A DNA stretch of 64,000 nucleotides. Source: Nonomuraea guangzhouensis. GTDB lineage: Bacteria; Actinomycetota; Actinomycetes; Streptosporangiales; Streptosporangiaceae. Within the stretch, counting starts at the first letter, position 1, and each line of letters starts with the position of its first letter. A program made the position numbers and the translations under genes. This document shows, in pieces, positions 19,074-27,703 of the stretch. The stretch covers positions 268,649-332,648 of the forward strand of contig NZ_JAHKRM010000014.1 in the NCBI RefSeq assembly GCF_019396345.1. Reading direction: 5' to 3'. The notes beneath the pieces were generated by a model. The model ran no database searches. It had not been told where the DNA came from and saw only the letters and a list, made by a program, of their open reading frames with translations.

Positions 19074-20261
19074 GTGACCACACCTGGAGATCCGAACCAC
19101 CCCCGGCCGAACGACGGCGACCGCCCTTCGCGGGACGAGCCCGGCCGGCCGCCGCGTGAGGACGAGCCCACCGGCGACTCCGGCAGGGGCGCCGAGGGGG
19201 AGGGTGGGGAGCCTGGCGTCGAGGAGCCGATCACGCCCGCGCCGCCGGTGGTTCCCCGGGAGGAGCCGCCGCGTCCCGCTGGCGAGCCGCGGACGCCGTT
19301 CCACCCCGACCTGCCCACCGCTCCCGAGACACCGGGCCCGGCCGCGGGCCCGGAGCGCGACGCGGAGGAGACCCAGGTGTTCCCGACGCCCGGGGCGCGG
19401 CCGCCCTATCCGGGCTGGGAGCGTGAGGGCGGGGAGCCCGGCGCGCCGAGGTCCACGACACCGTCGCGCTACGAGCCGTCGGAGGAGCCGCCGCCGTCAT
19501 CGCAGGAGGAGCGGCCGTCGTTCGCGCCTCCGGGCGCGCAGCCGCCGCCGTCCGAGGAGACCCGCCCGCTGACGCCGTCCGGTGAGGGCGCGGGCCCGGC
19601 GTATGGGGAAGGTCGCCCACAGCCGTCTGGTGAGGGCGCCGGGCCTGCGTACGGGGAAGGTCGCCCGCAGCCGTCCGAGGAGGGCCCCGAGTGGCCGTTC
19701 GAGGAAGGCCGCCCGCAGCCGTCCGGTGAAGGCGCCGGGCCGCCATACGGGGGAGCTCCTCCGCCCGGGTCGCCGTACGAGGGCGGCCCCAAGGCATACG
19801 GCGAGCAGCGGGACGTTCCGCCGAGGACCGAGCCCATTCCCGCCGTCCCCGGCACCTCGCCCTCCAGCCCGTACGGCGGCCCGCCCGGCGGCGGCGGTCC
19901 CCCCTACGGCCCGCCCCCGGGGTACGGCCCCTATCAGACCGGCCAGCCCATCAAACCGGGCAGCGGTCTGGCCACGGCCTCGCTGGTGCTGGGCGTCGCC
20001 AGCCCGTTTCTCGTCTTCGTCTGTTTCACCGGCCTGCTCACCGCGATCCTGTCGATCGTCTTCGGCAGCGTCGCGCTCAGCAGGGGCGTGGGCAAGGGCC
20101 GCGCCATCACGGGCATCGCGGTCAGTGTCCTCGCCCTGATCATCTTCGCCATCGTGGCCATCTGGTTCTGGAACGTGGTCCAGGAGTGCGGCCACCTTCC
20201 CGGCCAGCTCGCCGACAAGTGCTTCGAGGACAAGTTCCCCTGGATGCGGCGGAACCCCTAA
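19074..20261 (+). CDS. proline-rich membrane protein with C-terminal DUF4190 domain
   Basis: 395 residues from GTG 19074 (GGGAG upstream). Residues 1-285 are a low-complexity Pro/Gly/Glu region that contains three or four near-copies of a unit reading like 'GEGAGPAYGEGRPQPS' (about residues 168-225). The last 95 residues hold two membrane spans around a conserved loop ('LATASLVLGVASPFL' and 'GRAITGIAVSVLALI'), the DUF4190 pattern. The long disordered arm would sit in the cytoplasm. Function unknown; such proteins are common in actinobacteria. The stop overlaps a convergent gene by four bases. Confidence 0.8.
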   Translation: MTTPGDPNHPRPNDGDRPSRDEPGRPPREDEPTGDSGRGAEGEGGEPGVEEPITPAPPVVPREEPPRPAGEPRTPFHPDLPTAPETPGPAAGPERDAEETQVFPTPGARPPYPGWEREGGEPGAPRSTTPSRYEPSEEPPPSSQEERPSFAPPGAQPPPSEETRPLTPSGEGAGPAYGEGRPQPSGEGAGPAYGEGRPQPSEEGPEWPFEEGRPQPSGEGAGPPYGGAPPPGSPYEGGPKAYGEQRDVPPRTEPIPAVPGTSPSSPYGGPPGGGGPPYGPPPGYGPYQTGQPIKPGSGLATASLVLGVASPFLVFVCFTGLLTAILSIVFGSVALSRGVGKGRAITGIAVSVLALIIFAIVAIWFWNVVQECGHLPGQLADKCFEDKFPWMRRNP

Positions 20262-20695
20262 AGAGGGAGATGGTCGGACAGGTCGGCACGGGCGCCGCTC
20301 GCCGAGACGGCGCCCTTCGCCATGGCCTCGGCCCATGTGAGGCGGCCCAGCGCGAGCTCGATCCAGGTGCGGCCGTCCGTCTCCACGACGTTCGGGGGAG
20401 TGCCGCGCGTGTGGCGTGGCCCCGCGATGGCCTGTACGGCCGCGTACGGCGGCACGCGCACCTCCACCGTCCGCCCAGGCGCGGCGGTCGCCAGCCGGTC
20501 GAGCAGGTAGCGTATGGCTTGCCGGGCCGCGTCCCGCTCGGGGCGCAGGTCCCGCTCGTACGCGGCGAGCACGGCTGAGACCAGCGCACCGGCAAGTGCC
20601 GACGGCGGCCCGTCGAAGGGCGGCTCGTCCAGCGCCACGAGCTGGGCGTCCAGCGCGGCCCGCAATTTCTCTGGGTCCAGTTTCCTCGATGGCAC
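20258..20695 (-). CDS. sterol-carrier-family-like small protein
   Basis: 145 residues. N-terminal 'PSRKLDPEKLRAALDAQL', then a helical half and a C-terminal part ('VVETDGRTWIELALGRLTWAEAMAKGAVSASG') that reads like an SCP2/MDMPI C-terminal-type lipid-binding segment; actinobacterial homologues are called 'sterol carrier family protein'. Two consecutive GTGs (20698 and 20695) are candidate starts behind TGGGGA; an ATG at 20725 is also open. Biochemical role unknown. Confidence 0.65.
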   Translation of the reverse strand: MPSRKLDPEKLRAALDAQLVALDEPPFDGPPSALAGALVSAVLAAYERDLRPERDAARQAIRYLLDRLATAAPGRTVEVRVPPYAAVQAIAGPRHTRGTPPNVVETDGRTWIELALGRLTWAEAMAKGAVSASGARADLSDHLPL

Positions 20696-20719
20696 CACAC
20701 CATTGTGTCCCCAGGAAGC

Positions 20720-20763
20720 GTTCATCGTGCTGGCGGTCGTCGTTCATCTGCGGTTTCGATGAC
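20720..20763 (+). promoter_or_regulatory. possible PHO box upstream of phoX
   Basis: GTTCATC occurs at 20720 and 20742, and a related GTTTCGATGAC starts at 20753, so the units fall on an 11-base register. PhoP binding sites in actinomycetes are 11-base direct repeats of GTTCAYC type. The site precedes a PhoX phosphatase by 46 bases. Confidence 0.4.
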
Positions 20764-20808
20764 GGTCGTAGCGTCCCGGCCGGAAGACCGTACTTTTTTG
20801 GAGGACCT

Positions 20809-22860
20809 GTGGCGAACCGGCTGCTACCGCTGCTGCCCACGCATACATCTGGCCGATCGGCGATGACCTGCCGGTTCCGCTGCGGCAACGCTTGTGCGCA
20901 CGACGTGGCCAACACCAGTGACAACCCCTACTTCGGCGACGTGGTCGCGCAGGCGATCTCCCGCAGGGGCATGCTCCGCGCCGGCACCCTGGGCGCCCTG
21001 GCCGCCGGGGTCGCCGGGGTCGGCCTCGCCGGAGCCGTGCCGGCCCTGGCCGAGCCTACGGAGCCGGAGGCCGAACTCTTGGGCCACTCCTCGGGGGACA
21101 TCCGCTTCACCCCCGTGCCGCCGAACAAGGAGGACGCGCTGCGCGTCCCCGACGGCTACACCTCGGCCGTCGTCGCGCGCTGGGGCGACCCCGTGACGGC
21201 CGACGCGCCCGCGTTCGACTTCGACAAGCAGAGCGCCGAGGCGCAGTCCAAGCAGTTCGGGTACAACTGCGACTTCGTCACGCTCTTCCCGATGGGCGCC
21301 AACCGCGGGCTGCTGTGGGTGAACCACGAGTACACCAACGAGAACCTGATGTTCCGCGGCTACACCACCGGCGCCGCCGCCACCGAGGAGCAGATCAAGA
21401 TCGCGCTGGCCGCGCACGGCGGCTCGGTCGTGGAGATCGAGCGCGTACGCGGAACCGGCCAGTGGAAGCTGGTCACCAACGGCCGCAGGCGCTACAACCG
21501 GCGCATCACCGCCCAGACGCCGATGCGCTTCAGCGGCCCCGCCGCGGGCAGTGACCCGCTCAAGACCGCCGCCGACCCGGCGGGCCGCACCCCCGTCGGC
21601 ATGCTGAACAACTGCTCCGGCGGATCGACGCCGTGGGGCACGGTGCTGACCGCCGAGGAGAACATCGACCAGTACTTCGTCAACGGCGACAAGGTGCCGG
21701 CGGCGCAGCTGCCGTACATCTCCCGCTACACGATCACGACCGGCACCCCGGCGAGCAACCGCCGGTTCGACCGCGTCGAGGAGCGCTTCGACCTGGCCAA
21801 GCACCCGAACGAGGCCAACAGGTTCGGCTGGGTCGTGGAGATCGACCCGTTCGACCCCGACTCGACGCCGGTCAAGCGGACCGCGCTGGGCCGCCTGAAG
21901 CACGAGGCCGCCAACACCACGCTGGCCCGCGACGGCCGCGTGGTCGTGTACATGGGGGACGACTCCCGCTTCGAGTACATCTACAAGTTCGTCTCGAAGA
22001 ACCGCTACATCCCCGGCAACGACCGGCACAACCGGAACCTGCTCGACGAGGGCACGCTCTACGTCGCCAAGTTCACCGGCGACAGCCCGGCCACCGAGAT
22101 CGACGGGTCGGGCAAGCTGCCGTCCGACGGCGCCTTCGACGGCTCCGGCCAGTGGATCCCGCTGGTCTCGGGCGACAGGTCGTACGTGGACGGCATGACC
22201 GCCATCGAGGTGCTCGTCTACACCCGCGTCGCCGCCGACAAGGTGGGGGCGACCAAGATGGACCGCCCCGAGGACATGGAGCGCAACCCGGTCACCGGCG
22301 GCGTGTACGTGGCGCTGACCAACAACACCAACCGCACCGCGGCCCAGGTCGACGAGGCCAACCCGCGCCCGTCCAACAAGCACGGCCACGTGCTGGAGAT
22401 CGTCGAGCGGCGCGACGACGCGGGGGAGAAGACGTTCGCCTGGTCGCTCCCGCTGATCTGCGGCGACCCGAACGACCCCGCGACCTACTTCGCCGGCTAC
22501 GACAAGACGAAGGTCTCGCCGATCTCCTGCCCGGACAACGTGGCCTTCGACCGTGACGGCAACCTCTGGATCGCCACCGACGGCAACCAGCTCGGCAGCA
22601 ACGACGGTATGTTCGTGATGCCGGTGCGCGGCAAGGAGCGCGGGCACCTGCGGCAGTTCCTCACGGTCCCGCTCGGCGCGGAGACCTGCGGGCCGATGGT
22701 CACCCCGGACCAGCGCAGCGTGTTCGTCGCGGTGCAGCACCCGGGCGAGCTGGACGGCGCCACCCCGGACAAGCCGGCCAGCCACTGGCCCGACGGTGAC
22801 CAGCCGCGTCCGTCGGTCGCCGTGGTCTGGCACGCCAAGGGCCAGAAGGTCGGCGCTTGA
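20809..22860 (+). CDS. phoX: PhoX-family alkaline phosphatase, Tat-exported
   Basis: 683 residues; DUF839/PhoX family, Ca/Fe-dependent phosphomonoesterase releasing phosphate outside the cell. GTG 20809 has GGAGG four bases upstream. A roughly 50-residue leader containing three Cys (C-x3-C-x3-C) precedes the Tat motif 'SRRGMLRAG' (Arg52-Arg53), a hydrophobic stretch and a likely cleavage after 'PALA' (about residue 81). Family landmarks: 'FGYNCDFVTLFP', 'LWVNHEYTN', 'LNNCSGGSTPWGTVLTAEEN', 'KHGHVLEIVE' and 'DRDGNLWIATDG'. Metal-binding acidic residues are plentiful. Probably phosphate-regulated, given the repeat upstream. Confidence 0.9.
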   Translation: MANRLLPLLPTHTSGRSAMTCRFRCGNACAHDVANTSDNPYFGDVVAQAISRRGMLRAGTLGALAAGVAGVGLAGAVPALAEPTEPEAELLGHSSGDIRFTPVPPNKEDALRVPDGYTSAVVARWGDPVTADAPAFDFDKQSAEAQSKQFGYNCDFVTLFPMGANRGLLWVNHEYTNENLMFRGYTTGAAATEEQIKIALAAHGGSVVEIERVRGTGQWKLVTNGRRRYNRRITAQTPMRFSGPAAGSDPLKTAADPAGRTPVGMLNNCSGGSTPWGTVLTAEENIDQYFVNGDKVPAAQLPYISRYTITTGTPASNRRFDRVEERFDLAKHPNEANRFGWVVEIDPFDPDSTPVKRTALGRLKHEAANTTLARDGRVVVYMGDDSRFEYIYKFVSKNRYIPGNDRHNRNLLDEGTLYVAKFTGDSPATEIDGSGKLPSDGAFDGSGQWIPLVSGDRSYVDGMTAIEVLVYTRVAADKVGATKMDRPEDMERNPVTGGVYVALTNNTNRTAAQVDEANPRPSNKHGHVLEIVERRDDAGEKTFAWSLPLICGDPNDPATYFAGYDKTKVSPISCPDNVAFDRDGNLWIATDGNQLGSNDGMFVMPVRGKERGHLRQFLTVPLGAETCGPMVTPDQRSVFVAVQHPGELDGATPDKPASHWPDGDQPRPSVAVVWHAKGQKVGA

Positions 22861-22894
22861 CCTCAAGTTAAGTTCAGCTCCTAAGCTGCCATGC

Positions 22895-24799
22895 ATGAGC
22901 ATGGAAATGACCGCATGGCACCAGCTGTACTCGCTGAACAACCAGACGGAGCGTCGCCCGCTGTCCAGGGCGACGCTCCGTCGCGTCGCCGCCTTCGCCC
23001 GCCCGCACCGGCGAAGAGTGGTGCTCTTCCTGGTGTTGAGCGTGGTGATGGCGGCCTTGGCGGTGGTCTCGCCCGTCCTCGCGGGCCGGGTCGTCGACGC
23101 GATCGTCAAGGGCGAGGCGTTCGGCGTCGTGGCCGGGCTCGCCGGACTGATCGCCGTCCTCGCCCTGGCCGAGGCCGGGCTCGGGCTGCTGAACAGATGG
23201 CTGTCGGCGGGGCTCGGTGAAGGGCTGATCCTCGACCTGCGCACCGCGGTCTTCGACCACGTGCAGCGGATGCCGATCGCCTTCTTCACCAGGACCCGCA
23301 CGGGCGCCCTGGTCAGCCGGTTGAACAACGACGTGATCGGCGCGCAGCGCGCCTTCACCGACACCCTGTCCAGCGTGGCGGGCAACGTCGTGACGCTCGT
23401 GCTGACCCTCATCGTGATGATCGGGATCTCCTGGCAGATCACGCTGCTCGCGCTGTTGCTGCTGCCGGTGTTCGTCCTGCCCGCCCGCCGGATGGGGACC
23501 AGGATCGCCCGGCTGAGGCGTGAGGCGGCCGACCACAACGCGGCCATGGGCACGCAGATGACCGAGCGCTTCTCCGCGCCAGGCGCGACGCTGGTGAAGC
23601 TGTTCGGCCGGCCCGCCCGCGAGTCGGCGGAGTTCGCCAGCCGGGCCAGGCGGGTGCGTGACATCGGCGTGCGTACGGCCATGACGCAGTCGGTCTTCGT
23701 CACCGCGCTCACCCTGGTCTCCGCGCTGGCCCTGGCCCTCGTGTACGGCCTCGGCGGCTTCTACGCGCTGCGCGACCAGCTCGACGCCGGCTCGGTCGTG
23801 GCGCTGGCGCTGCTGCTCACCCGCCTGTACATGCCGCTGACCGCGCTGGCCAGCGCCAGGATGGACGTGATGAGCGCGCTGGTCAGCTTCGAGCGGGTCT
23901 TCGAGGTACTCGACCTCGAACCGCTCATCAAGGAACGGCCGGGCGCGGTCCAAGTCCCCGACGGGCCGGTCTCGGTGGAGTTCGACGACGTGCGCTTCGC
24001 CTACCCCTCGGCCGACAAGGTCTCGCTCGCCTCGCTGGAGGAGGTCGCCGTGCTCGACTCGCGCGGCGGGGCCGAGGTGCTGCACGGCGTCTCCTTCACC
24101 GCCGAACCGGGGCAGATGGTCGCCCTCGTGGGCTCCTCGGGTGCGGGCAAGTCGACGATCGCCCAGCTCCTGCCGAGGCTGTACGACGCCGACTCCGGGT
24201 CCGTACGGATCGGCGGCGTGGACGTGAAGGACCTGACCGCCGACTCGATCCGCGACACGCTCGGCATGGTGACCCAGGACGGGCACCTGTTCCACGAGAC
24301 GATCAGGGCCAACCTGCTGCTGGCTCAGCCCGAGGCCGACGAGGCCGAGCTGTGGGAGGTGCTCGGCCGGGCCAGGCTGGCCACGCTGATCGAGTCCCTG
24401 CCCGACGGCCTCGACACCGTGGTCGGCGAGCGCGGCTACCGGCTGTCGGGCGGCGAGCGCCAGCGGCTGACGATCGCCCGGCTGCTGCTGGCCAGGCCCA
24501 GGGTGGTGATCCTGGACGAGGCCACCGCGGCGCTCGACTCCACCTCGGAGGCGGCGGTGCAGGAGGCGCTGGGCGAGGCCCTGCAGGGCCGGACCGCCGT
24601 GGTGATCGCGCACCGCCTCTCCACGATCCGCGCGGCCGACGTCATCCTGGTGATCGAGGACGGGCGGGTGGTCGAGCGGGGCACGCACACCGAGCTGCTC
24701 GCGGCCGGGGGGCGGTATGAGGAGCTGTACCGCACCCAGTTCGCCGACCCGCTGATCGAGGAGGCCATCGACGAGGCCGCCGCCGTCGCCGCGCGCTAA
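22895..24799 (+). CDS. ABC transporter, fused permease and ATPase (exporter half-transporter)
   Basis: 634 residues if ATG 22895 is used (other ATGs at 22901 and 22907). N-terminal six-span exporter domain (about residues 45-320), then the nucleotide-binding domain: Walker A 'VGSSGAGKST', signature 'LSGGERQRL', Walker B 'VVILDEATAALD' and H-loop 'IAHRLSTI'. It should work as a homodimer and export a lipid, drug or peptide; substrate unknown. It begins 34 bases after phoX with no clear ribosome-binding site. Its last four bases overlap the convergent MFS gene. Confidence 0.9.
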   Translation: MSMEMTAWHQLYSLNNQTERRPLSRATLRRVAAFARPHRRRVVLFLVLSVVMAALAVVSPVLAGRVVDAIVKGEAFGVVAGLAGLIAVLALAEAGLGLLNRWLSAGLGEGLILDLRTAVFDHVQRMPIAFFTRTRTGALVSRLNNDVIGAQRAFTDTLSSVAGNVVTLVLTLIVMIGISWQITLLALLLLPVFVLPARRMGTRIARLRREAADHNAAMGTQMTERFSAPGATLVKLFGRPARESAEFASRARRVRDIGVRTAMTQSVFVTALTLVSALALALVYGLGGFYALRDQLDAGSVVALALLLTRLYMPLTALASARMDVMSALVSFERVFEVLDLEPLIKERPGAVQVPDGPVSVEFDDVRFAYPSADKVSLASLEEVAVLDSRGGAEVLHGVSFTAEPGQMVALVGSSGAGKSTIAQLLPRLYDADSGSVRIGGVDVKDLTADSIRDTLGMVTQDGHLFHETIRANLLLAQPEADEAELWEVLGRARLATLIESLPDGLDTVVGERGYRLSGGERQRLTIARLLLARPRVVILDEATAALDSTSEAAVQEALGEALQGRTAVVIAHRLSTIRAADVILVIEDGRVVERGTHTELLAAGGRYEELYRTQFADPLIEEAIDEAAAVAAR

Positions 24800-26223
24800 C
24801 CGATTGTCGAGTGCTCTCGCTGGTCGGCGCTCGGCTGCTGGTCCGCCTGGCCGCTCGTACGGCGGGTGCGCAGGGCGTACAGGCTGACCGGGACCGCCGC
24901 CAGGACGAGCACGGCCGCCAGCACCAGCGTGAACTGGTAGGCGTCGAGGAAGGCGGTCAGCGGCGGCTGGTCGCTGGCGCTCTGCCTGGAGTTCAGGATG
25001 GCGCCCAGGACGGTGATGCCGAGCAGCCCGAACACCTCGCGTGACACGTTCAGGACCCCGGAGGCCACGCCCGACCTGCCCGCGGGCATGCTGGTGAGGA
25101 TCGCCGAGGTCAGGGGCACCAGCAGGCCGCCGCCCAGGCCGTACAGCAGGAACCAGGGCAGGACGTCGCCGTAGCCGCCGTCGGCGCCGATCCCGGAGAG
25201 CATGAGGATGCCGCCGCCCATCAGCGCCATGCCGAGCGCGACGGTCGGGCCGATGCCCAGCCGCGCGCTGATCCGCTGCGACAGGATCGCCATGACCGCC
25301 ATGAGCAGGGCCATCGGCACGAACGCGGCGCCGGCCTCGGTGGGGGAGAAGGCCAGCACGTTCTGCAGCCAGAGGGCGCTGAAGAAGTAGATGCCGAACA
25401 CGCCGAACGACCAGATGCCCATGGTGACCAGGCCGCCGCTGAACGCCCTTGCCCGGAACAGAGACAGGTCGATCATCGGCTCCGCGGCCCGCGCCTCGAC
25501 GAGCAGGAACGCCAGCGCCGCAGCGAGCGAGAGGCCGAAGGCGGCGAGGATCTCCGGCGAGGTCCAGCCGGCGCCGTCGCCCTCGATCAGCGCGTACGTC
25601 AGAGCGAACAACGCGAGCGCCGAGGTGGCCAGGCCCGCCAGGTCGAGGCTGCGCCGTACCCGGGTGAAGGCGGGACGGACGGCCCAGAGCGCCAGACCCA
25701 GCGTGAGGCTTCCGATCGGCACGTTGATCAGGTAGATCCAGCCCCAGTGCAGGTGCTCGCTGATGAAGCCACCGGTCACCGGGCCGAGCGCCATCGACAG
25801 CGCGCCGGAGGCGCTCCAGATGCCCACGGCCCGGCCACGCTCGCCCGGGTCGGGGAAGATCTGCGTCAGCAACGCCAGCGCCGTCGGCGTGAGCAGCGCC
25901 GCGCCGAACCCCTGCACCGCGCGGGCGGCGATCAGCGTGGTGCCGTCACCGGCCAGCCCGGCGGCGAAGGACGACAGGGTGAAGATCACCAAGCCGGTCG
26001 TGAAGACCCGCCTGGCCCCGAACACGTCCGCCAACCGGCCGCCGACCAGCATGAGCCCGGCGAACACCAGGATGTAGCCGCTCACGATCCACTCCAGACC
26101 GGAGATCGTCAGCTGGAGCTCTCGCTGGATCGTCGGCAGCGCGACGTTGGCGAGGTTGTTGTCGAGGTAGGTCATGAAAGTCCCGAGCGTCACCGCGGTG
26201 AGCGCCCACCATCTCCGGTCCAC
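24796..26223 (-). CDS. DHA2-family MFS drug exporter (14 spans)
   Basis: 475 residues from GTG 26223. Proton-coupled efflux permease: the first span carries the DHA2 hallmark 'LDNNLANVALPTIQREL', and 'GGRLADVFGARRVF' is the MFS loop 2-3 motif. About 14 spans are predicted. It is divergent from a TetR gene across a 66-base region with three repeated half-sites, so it is almost certainly TetR-repressed and induced by its own substrate. The substrate cannot be read from sequence. Confidence 0.9.
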   Translation of the reverse strand: MDRRWWALTAVTLGTFMTYLDNNLANVALPTIQRELQLTISGLEWIVSGYILVFAGLMLVGGRLADVFGARRVFTTGLVIFTLSSFAAGLAGDGTTLIAARAVQGFGAALLTPTALALLTQIFPDPGERGRAVGIWSASGALSMALGPVTGGFISEHLHWGWIYLINVPIGSLTLGLALWAVRPAFTRVRRSLDLAGLATSALALFALTYALIEGDGAGWTSPEILAAFGLSLAAALAFLLVEARAAEPMIDLSLFRARAFSGGLVTMGIWSFGVFGIYFFSALWLQNVLAFSPTEAGAAFVPMALLMAVMAILSQRISARLGIGPTVALGMALMGGGILMLSGIGADGGYGDVLPWFLLYGLGGGLLVPLTSAILTSMPAGRSGVASGVLNVSREVFGLLGITVLGAILNSRQSASDQPPLTAFLDAYQFTLVLAAVLVLAAVPVSLYALRTRRTSGQADQQPSADQREHSTIG

Positions 26224-26232
26224 GTCTGTCTC

Positions 26233-26280
26233 CTATACGTCGTACTTGTACGTCGTATAGTGAACTTGTACGGCGTATAG
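26233..26280. promoter_or_regulatory. TetR operator array between MFS exporter and regulator
   Basis: Three 13-base half-sites: CTATACGTCGTAC (26233-26245), GTACGTCGTATAG (26248-26260, inverted, two-base gap) and GTACGGCGTATAG (26268-26280, a direct copy of the second 20 bases away). The first pair forms a near-perfect palindrome. It spans the whole gap between the divergent genes, so one repressor could shut both promoters. Confidence 0.85.
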
Positions 26281-26292
26281 TTGTCAACCGTG

Positions 26293-26946
26293 ATGGGAAA
26301 ACTGACCGCGAGGGCCATCGTCGAGCGGGCCCTGGAGATCGGTGACACCGAAGGGCTCGACGCCGTGACGATCAGACGCCTGGCGGCCGACCTGGGCGTG
26401 ACGCCGATGGCCCTCTACTGGCACTTCAAGAACAAGGACCAGCTGCTCATCGGCATGGCGGACCACCTGATCCTGGACTTCGTGGTCAAGGGCGGCGAGG
26501 ACCGCCCGTGGCGCGACCGGCTGCGGGAGCTGGTCGAGGGCCTGGTCCGGGTCCTGCGCACCCACCCTTGCGCGAAGAACGTGCTGGAGCAGGTGGACCA
26601 GGGCGCGGTGCCCAGCTTCCTCGCGGTCTGGGACGAGGCCCTCGGCCTGGCACGGACGGCGGGGTTCAGCGTGGAGGAGTGCTGCCTGATCTCCAAGTAT
26701 CTGCTGCAGAGCGCCATCTCCATCGCCGACGCCCCGGTCCACTTCCGCTCCGGCCACACCGCCGAGGAGATCGCCGAGATCGTCCGGGTGAAGCGGCTGA
26801 ACCTGCAGTCACTGCCGGCCGAAAATTACCCGAACCTGGTGGAGATGGCGGGCCCGATGGTCGAGGGGATGACCGCCGACTTCTACGACTCGTTCGGCGT
26901 GGACCTGGTGGTCGGCGGCGTGGAGGCGCTGGCGGCCAAGCGTTAG
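26293..26946 (+). CDS. TetR-family repressor of the adjacent exporter
   Basis: 217 residues from ATG 26293; a GTG at 26290 directly precedes it. HTH: 'TIRRLAADLGVTPMALYWHFKNKDQLL', and a TetR C-terminal ligand domain rich in small hydrophobic residues. Only 12 bases separate the last operator half-site from the start, so it probably represses itself as well as the divergent MFS gene. The MTHFR-like gene begins 11 bases after its stop. Confidence 0.9.
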   Translation: MGKLTARAIVERALEIGDTEGLDAVTIRRLAADLGVTPMALYWHFKNKDQLLIGMADHLILDFVVKGGEDRPWRDRLRELVEGLVRVLRTHPCAKNVLEQVDQGAVPSFLAVWDEALGLARTAGFSVEECCLISKYLLQSAISIADAPVHFRSGHTAEEIAEIVRVKRLNLQSLPAENYPNLVEMAGPMVEGMTADFYDSFGVDLVVGGVEALAAKR

Positions 26947-26956
26947 AGTGCCGATC

Positions 26957-27703
26957 ATGGCATTCGAGCTGGTCTGCGAGATCGAACCCCCTACGAAACC
27001 TGATCTGAAGCACGTCCGGCACCAGATCGGCACGATGAGCAAGATCGCGCACTCGTTCCTCATCCCCGACAACCACATCGGCCGGGCGACCGTGTCCAGC
27101 GTGGCCGTCGCGCACGAGGTCGAGGCGATGGGCGGGCGGAGCATCGCCTGCCTCAACTCCCGTGACCGCAACCTGCTCGGGTTCCGGCGCGATCTGCTGA
27201 CGGCCGCGGCCTATGGGGTCGACCAGTTCCTGTTCGTCTACGGGGACAAGCCGGCCAGCGGTGGCCGGACCAGTGACCTGACCGTGCGCTCGATGATCGA
27301 CGAGGCCAGGGACTTCGACGGCGGGTTCCGCGTCGGCGCGGCGGCCGGGCTGCGGCCGCTGCCCGCCTGGAAGCGCGCGGCCGACTTCCTGTTCCTCCAG
27401 GTCGGCTTCTCGCTGGAGGCCCTGCTGCGCTGGCGCGAGGCCAACCAGGTCGACGTGCCGGTCTACGCGGGCGTGATGGTCCTGGCCAGCGAAAGCCACG
27501 CCCGCGCCTTGGCCGCCGCCATCCCCGACATCGCCATCCCCGACCCGCTGATCCGCGCGGTGGCCGCCGACCGCATGGCGGGCGTGGCGGCGGCCTGCGA
27601 GCAGGTCCTGGCCATCCGCGACTCAGGCGCCTTCGACGGCGTCCACCTGATCCCGGTCAGCCGCTACCGCGACGTCGAATCGAGGCTGGCCGCCGCGCTC
27701 TGA
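26957..27703 (+). CDS. methylenetetrahydrofolate reductase-like protein
   Basis: 248 residues, shorter than typical MetF (about 290). 'VCEIEPPTKPDLKHVRHQIG' at the start resembles the FAD/folate-binding strand of MTHFR, and 'QFLFVYGDKP' and 'VGAAAG' fit the reductase TIM barrel. No second domain. It is downstream of the TetR gene (10-base gap), so it may share that promoter. Whether it reduces methylene-THF or a related substrate is uncertain. Its last 40 bases overlap the convergent MFS gene. Confidence 0.75.
   Translation: MAFELVCEIEPPTKPDLKHVRHQIGTMSKIAHSFLIPDNHIGRATVSSVAVAHEVEAMGGRSIACLNSRDRNLLGFRRDLLTAAAYGVDQFLFVYGDKPASGGRTSDLTVRSMIDEARDFDGGFRVGAAAGLRPLPAWKRAADFLFLQVGFSLEALLRWREANQVDVPVYAGVMVLASESHARALAAAIPDIAIPDPLIRAVAADRMAGVAAACEQVLAIRDSGAFDGVHLIPVSRYRDVESRLAAAL

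Noticed and set aside
20824..23712. 962-residue open frame opposite phoX and the ABC gene
   Set aside because: Lies entirely against two well-supported genes and has shadow-type composition (Val/Gly/Arg/His runs).
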